Of a DNA stretch of 64,000 nt, positions 60,670 to 64,000 are shown one piece after another. The notes beneath the pieces were generated by a model, which saw only the letters and a list, made by a program, of their open reading frames with translations, had not been told where the DNA came from and ran no database searches. Each line of letters begins with the position of its first letter. The stretch's first letter is position 1. The position numbers were made by a program, and so were the translations under genes. Source of the stretch: Azospirillum brasilense. GTDB lineage: Bacteria; Pseudomonadota; Alphaproteobacteria; Azospirillales; Azospirillaceae. The stretch is from NCBI RefSeq assembly GCF_005222205.1, contig NZ_CP032349.1, forward strand, positions 186,001 through 250,000, read 5' to 3'.

Positions 60670-61074
60670 ATGGAAGGGCCGAACGGAGAGAACCCGCATC
60701 CGGAGCCGTCCTGGCTCGACCGGAGCAACGGCGCGCCCCGGCTGGCCGCCTCACGCCACCGGGAAACGGGCCGCTGCGTGTTTCCGCGCGTGCCGGCCAC
60801 GTCGCCGGCCGCGCCGCGCTACGAGCCGGTCACCTTGTCGTCCCATGCCCGGCTCTACAGCCACACCGTCATCCACCCCAACCCGAAGACCGGCCAGGCT
60901 CCGTTCGCTCTCGTCTATGCGGATTTTCCGGAAGAGGTCCGGGTTTTCGGCCGGCTCGACCTGCCGGAGGGTGAGCGCCCGTCCATCGGAGCGCGGCTGG
61001 AAGCCGTCATCGACGAGTCCGCGGACGGCAACGCCCGCTATGTGTTCGTTCCCGCAGAGGAGGCCGTTCCATGA
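60670..61074 (+). CDS. DUF35-type OB-fold protein, partner of the thiolase, without a zinc-ribbon
   Basis: 134 residues with the OB-fold half of DUF35 proteins (LYSHTVIHPNPKTGQAPFAL followed by VYADF, then RPSIGARLEAVIDE). DUF35 proteins normally have a four-Cys zinc-ribbon at the N-terminus; here only one Cys remains (C in TGRCVFP), so that finger is lost or rebuilt. In characterised aldolase and thiolase pairs the DUF35 subunit completes the enzyme. ATG 60670 follows GGAGGA, and the stop overlaps the thiolase start (ATGA), supporting a complex. Confidence 0.82.
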   Translation: MEGPNGENPHPEPSWLDRSNGAPRLAASRHRETGRCVFPRVPATSPAAPRYEPVTLSSHARLYSHTVIHPNPKTGQAPFALVYADFPEEVRVFGRLDLPEGERPSIGARLEAVIDESADGNARYVFVPAEEAVP

Positions 61075-62222
61075 GCCGCGACGTCTACATTGCCGGGGCC
61101 GCGATGACACCGTTCGGGCGCCATGACGCCCGATCCATGCAGGATCTGGCGCAGGCCGCCGTGCTGGGGGCGCTTGCCGACGCTGGTGCGGACCCGAACC
61201 GCATCCAGGCCTTCTACAACGCCAACGTCTATGGCGGCATGGTGCTGGGGCAGGTGCTGATGCGCGATCTCGGCATCACGGGGCCGGCGCTCTACAACGT
61301 GGAGAACGCCTGCGCCAGCGGTGCTACCGCCGTGCATCTCGCCTGCCAAGCGCTGCGCCTTGGCCTGTATGACACCGTCCTCGTCTGGGGTGTGGAGCAA
61401 CTGACCCGGCTGGGTGGCGGCACCATCCCCCTCCAGCGCAACGACTACAAGACGGAGCTTTACGCGGCACAGGGCATGACGCTGCCCACGGTCTATGCCA
61501 TGCGCGGCAGCCGCTATCTTCATGAACGCCGGGAGACGCCGGAAATCCTCGCCCGCATCGCCGTGAAGAACCGCGCCCACGGCGCGCGCAACCCCTACGC
61601 CCAGCAGCGCAAGGAGGTCACGGTTGAGGAGGTGCTGAATTCCCGCCCCGTCGCGGAGCCGCTGACGCTGCTGCAATGCTGCCCGTCGCAGGTCGATGGG
61701 GCCGCCGCCCTCGTGCTGACGACGGTGAAGCCGGCATCCTCCCGGCGCCCGGTGCGTGTTCTCGGCTCCGCCGTCCAGTCCGGCCATCTCGAAGAGGGCT
61801 GCGACGACATCCTTGACGCGGAAATCACCGCCCGCACGGCGCGCCTCGCCTATGAGGAGGCTGGTGTCGGCCCGCGGGACGTCGGTGTCGTCGAGCTGCA
61901 CGACGCCTTCACCATTGCCGAACTTCTCTATTACGAAGCGCTCGGCCTCTGCGAGAAGGGCGGGAGCGCCGATATGCTGCGGCGTGGGGACACCGCGCTC
62001 GGTGGCCGCGTTCCCGTCAATCCGAGCGGCGGCCTGCTCGCTAAGGGTCATCCGCTGGGCGCCACCGGCGTCGCGCAGATGGTGGAGATCGCTTGGCAGC
62101 TTCAGGGCCGTGCCGACGGGCGTCAGGTCGAAGGGGCCCGCATCGGTCTGACGCAATGCACCGGTGGCGGAATCGCCGGCGTCGACCATGCGGCGTCCTC
62201 TGTCCATATTCTGGGGGTGTGA
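61071..62222 (+). CDS. SCP2-type thiolase (acyl-CoA C-acetyltransferase-like)
   Basis: 383 residues. The nucleophilic Cys is in NACASGATA (C81), the catalytic His in LLAKGHPLGATG, and CTGGG near the end gives the second Cys. Thiolases of the SCP2/nondecarboxylating class that overlap a DUF35 gene work as a pair on bulky acyl-CoAs such as sterol or terpenoid side chains. It is the second gene of the operon, and the SDR gene follows three bases later. It probably cleaves the 3-oxoacyl-CoA produced by the SDR. Confidence 0.9.
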   Translation: MSRDVYIAGAAMTPFGRHDARSMQDLAQAAVLGALADAGADPNRIQAFYNANVYGGMVLGQVLMRDLGITGPALYNVENACASGATAVHLACQALRLGLYDTVLVWGVEQLTRLGGGTIPLQRNDYKTELYAAQGMTLPTVYAMRGSRYLHERRETPEILARIAVKNRAHGARNPYAQQRKEVTVEEVLNSRPVAEPLTLLQCCPSQVDGAAALVLTTVKPASSRRPVRVLGSAVQSGHLEEGCDDILDAEITARTARLAYEEAGVGPRDVGVVELHDAFTIAELLYYEALGLCEKGGSADMLRRGDTALGGRVPVNPSGGLLAKGHPLGATGVAQMVEIAWQLQGRADGRQVEGARIGLTQCTGGGIAGVDHAASSVHILGV

Positions 62223-62225
62223 GCC

Positions 62226-62978
62226 ATGGAAGCGCGGGATATCGTCGTCGTCACGGGCGGAGCCCGTGGCATCGGCTTCGGCATCGCCCGCCTCATGGCG
62301 AGCAGGGGTTACGACGTCGCTCTGTTCGACCGTGACCGGGCGGCACTGGACGAGGCGGCCGCCATACTGCGCGACAGCAGCGGTGCGCGGGCAGTCCCGG
62401 TCGCCGTGGACGTCACCAGCCGCATCGAGGTCGAAGAGGCCGTCGCCGCGGTCGCGGCGGAGTTCGGCCGCATCGACGTGCTGGTCAACAATGCCGGCAT
62501 CGTCCGTGACAAGCGGCTTTTTGCCATGGAGGAAGAGGATTGGGACGCCGTGGTGGCGACCAATCTCAAATCGCAGTTCCTCACCTGCAAGGCGGTCCTG
62601 CCCGGCATGGTCGAGCGCGGCTATGGCCGGATCGTCAACATCTCGTCGCGCGCCTGGCTCGGCGGCTTCGGTCAGGCGAATTATTCGGCAGCCAAAGGTG
62701 GTGTGGTCAGCCTCACACGCAGCCTGGCGGTCGAGTTCGCTGCAAAGGGTGTCACCGTAAACGCCATCGCTCCAGGCATCGTCGATACGCCCTTGTTCCG
62801 CACGTTCAGGGAGGATGTGCAGGAGCGCTTGAAGACGAGCGTTCCCGTGCAGCGGATCGGCACACCGGAGGACATTGCCCAGGTGGTTCTGTTCTTCGCG
62901 GCGCGCACGAATTCCTACATCACTGGCCAGCTTCTCTACGTGTGCGGTGGCCGGTCGCTCTCAAGCCCCAGCGTCTGA
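62226..62978 (+). CDS. SDR-family 3-hydroxyacyl-CoA dehydrogenase/FabG-like
   Basis: 250 residues. GGARGIG at 11-17, NNAGIVRDKRLF, catalytic Ser in NISSRAW, YSAAKGG with Tyr and Lys. The sequence is FabG-like, and in a beta-oxidation operon it would oxidise the 3-hydroxyacyl-CoA to the 3-oxo form used by the thiolase. Start ATG 62226 is three bases after the thiolase stop. Confidence 0.9.
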   Translation: MEARDIVVVTGGARGIGFGIARLMASRGYDVALFDRDRAALDEAAAILRDSSGARAVPVAVDVTSRIEVEEAVAAVAAEFGRIDVLVNNAGIVRDKRLFAMEEEDWDAVVATNLKSQFLTCKAVLPGMVERGYGRIVNISSRAWLGGFGQANYSAAKGGVVSLTRSLAVEFAAKGVTVNAIAPGIVDTPLFRTFREDVQERLKTSVPVQRIGTPEDIAQVVLFFAARTNSYITGQLLYVCGGRSLSSPSV

Positions 62979-62992
62979 ACGAGAGGTGCGCC

Positions 62993-63796
62993 ATGACCAT
63001 CACCAGCAACGTCGAGGATCGGATTGGCACAATCACGATCGACCGCGCCGAAAAGCTCAACGCCCTCGACCCGGAGCATCTGCGGGCGCTGCGGCGGCAT
63101 CTGGCCGGCCTTTCGTCCGATCCGTCCGTGAACGTCATCGTGATCACCGGTGCGGGCGGTCGGGCCTTTTGTGTCGGCGCCGATCTCACTTCCGCTCCGA
63201 CCAGCGATGCGGGCGTCGCCGAGGCCTTTCCCATGGATCTGGAACAGTCAGGCGAGAACGGGCTCTACATCCGCCTGTTCGACCTCTCCGGCCTGCAGAT
63301 CCGTAAGCCGTTGATTGCAGCCGTCGACGGATACTGCCTTGGCGGAGGACTGGAACTGGCTCTGCAATGCGACCTCGTTGTCGCATCGGGCAAGGCATCT
63401 TTCGGTCTGCCCGAGGTGGCGGTGGCGAGCGTGCCCGGAGGAGGCGGAGCGACCAACCTGATGCGGGCCATCCCTCGCGCCGTCGCGATGCGGATGCTGC
63501 TGACCGGCGAGCGCATCGATGCGCAACGGGCGCTCGCCATCGGCCTTGTCAGCGACGTCTGGCCCGCGGAACGTTTTGCTGACGAGACCAATGCGCTCGC
63601 ACGCCGTATCGCCGACAATGGCCCGCTGGCGGTTCAAATGATCAAGATGCTGGCCAGTCAAACCACGACGTTGCCAAGTCTTCAGGCGTTCCAACTGACG
63701 GAACTGGCCTGGAGCCTGCTGCGCGACACGGCTGACCGCCGCGAGGGGCGGCAGGCCTTTGCCGAAAAACGTAAGCCGGTTTACATTGGCCGCTGA
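62993..63796 (+). CDS. Enoyl-CoA hydratase/isomerase family protein
   Basis: 267 residues of the crotonase fold: an oxyanion region GRAFCVGADLTS, and the two catalytic Glu positions in GGGLELALQCD and FGLPEVAVASVPGGGGATNL. Both acidic residues are kept, so a hydratase reaction is expected. It closes the operon (14-base gap, GAGAGG site). The order DUF35, thiolase, SDR, hydratase covers a full beta-oxidation turn after activation by the CoA-transferase. Confidence 0.92.
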   Translation: MTITSNVEDRIGTITIDRAEKLNALDPEHLRALRRHLAGLSSDPSVNVIVITGAGGRAFCVGADLTSAPTSDAGVAEAFPMDLEQSGENGLYIRLFDLSGLQIRKPLIAAVDGYCLGGGLELALQCDLVVASGKASFGLPEVAVASVPGGGGATNLMRAIPRAVAMRMLLTGERIDAQRALAIGLVSDVWPAERFADETNALARRIADNGPLAVQMIKMLASQTTTLPSLQAFQLTELAWSLLRDTADRREGRQAFAEKRKPVYIGR

Positions 63797-63811
63797 TGGT
63801 TTGGGATGGTG

Positions 63812-63841
63812 CCGGAAACTTGTAATCTCTCCGGTTTCCGG
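63812..63841 (+). terminator. Weak terminator-like inverted repeat after the hydratase gene
   Basis: CCGGAAAC (63812-63819) and GTTTCCGG (63834-63841) with a 14-base loop and no T-run. Confidence 0.35.
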
Positions 63842-63869
63842 TGCAGTCGTGATGAGCAGACCGCCGCGG

Positions 63870-64000
63870 GGCACCGTCAATTTGGCGTTGGACGGGTTGC
63901 GGGATCGGGCGAAGGCGGGATATGGAGCGGCATGACGACCCGCGCCGACCACCGCTATACTGGTTACCGCTACCCCGCCGAGGTCATCGCGACGGCGGTC
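63870..64000 (+). mobile_element. Second IS6-family copy, cut by the window edge
   Basis: Starts with GGCACCGTCAATTTGG and matches the right end of the first IS6 copy read inward for all 131 visible bases with only about two differences. Its orientation is opposite to the first copy, so the 22 kb between them has IS6 left ends facing inward on both sides. Confidence 0.85.
63932..64000 (+). CDS. IS6-family transposase, N-terminal part (cut by the window edge)
   Basis: Starts MTTRADHRYTGYRYPAEVIA, identical to the interrupted copy at 41757 except Tyr for Cys at residue 14, and continues beyond the window. Whether it is intact cannot be judged. Confidence 0.82.
   Translation, partial: MTTRADHRYTGYRYPAEVIATAV

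Noticed and set aside
1-64000. tRNA, rRNA or CRISPR features
   Set aside because: No cloverleaf-like segment with CCA-type ends, no rRNA sequence and no regularly spaced short repeats were seen on reading; a tool-based scan was not possible.

Overview
The window is GC-rich DNA of an alphaproteobacterium. The IS families, the gene-transfer-agent-type holin, the many LysR regulators and the catabolic content are what one sees in Rhodospirillales such as Azospirillum, but the genus is an inference. No rRNA, tRNA, CRISPR array or replication gene is visible. The layout (catabolic operons, IS elements, prophage debris, broken genes) fits an accessory replicon or a plastic chromosomal region.

Layout. 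0-7.1 kb: a SAM methyltransferase, a two-gene DHA2/HlyD efflux operon, an AhpD-like protein, an NAD(P)-binding protein and a divergent winged-helix/TPR regulator. This block lies between two 81-bp direct repeats. 6.9-13.3 kb: small unknown genes and a decayed phage lysis/tail remnant (broken lectin-like tail protein, broken lysozyme, holin), interspersed with a periplasmic thioredoxin-like gene and a receiver protein that lacks its phosphoacceptor Asp. 13.3-16.8 kb: an AAC(6')-like acetyltransferase, an AT-rich membrane protein gene and an IS5-family element that split a 140-codon gene. 16.8-22.2 kb: a GMC oxidoreductase and a secreted hydrolase opposite an OhrR-like regulator, then an SDR/SnoaL pair opposite a LysR gene.

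22.6-36.2 kb: a catabolic cluster made of a PrpD/MmgE-family protein, a five-gene oligopeptide/opine-type ABC importer whose binding-protein gene is frameshifted, an SDR, two LysR regulators, a GlpD-like flavoprotein and an N-methylproline-demethylase-like flavoprotein. Related palindromes precede the PrpD and GlpD-like genes. 37-38 kb: an NTF2-like gene and a higBA toxin-antitoxin pair. 38.4-41.8 kb: an IS6-family element interrupted by a complete IS66 element with an 8-bp target duplication.

41.8-63.9 kb: about 22 kb bounded by two inverted IS6-family copies (the second runs off the window), so it may have moved as an IS6-bounded unit. It carries a SARP/ATPase/TPR giant regulator opposite an isoquinoline-oxidoreductase-type molybdenum hydroxylase with its diheme cytochrome, an azoreductase/LysR pair, an NTF2-like secreted protein, a second degenerate receiver, and a CoA-dependent catabolic regulon. 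That regulon comprises a hydroxyisobutyrate-dehydrogenase-like protein, CaiB CoA-transferase, aldehyde dehydrogenase, thioesterase, MHS transporter, LysR regulator, SDR, DUF35, thiolase, SDR and enoyl-CoA hydratase. Four copies of a 17-bp palindrome, GTTGA-N7-TCAAC, sit at the promoters of this last regulon. Three copies of a ~110-bp dispersed element with two hairpins, one showing a compensatory base-pair change, lie in other parts of the window.
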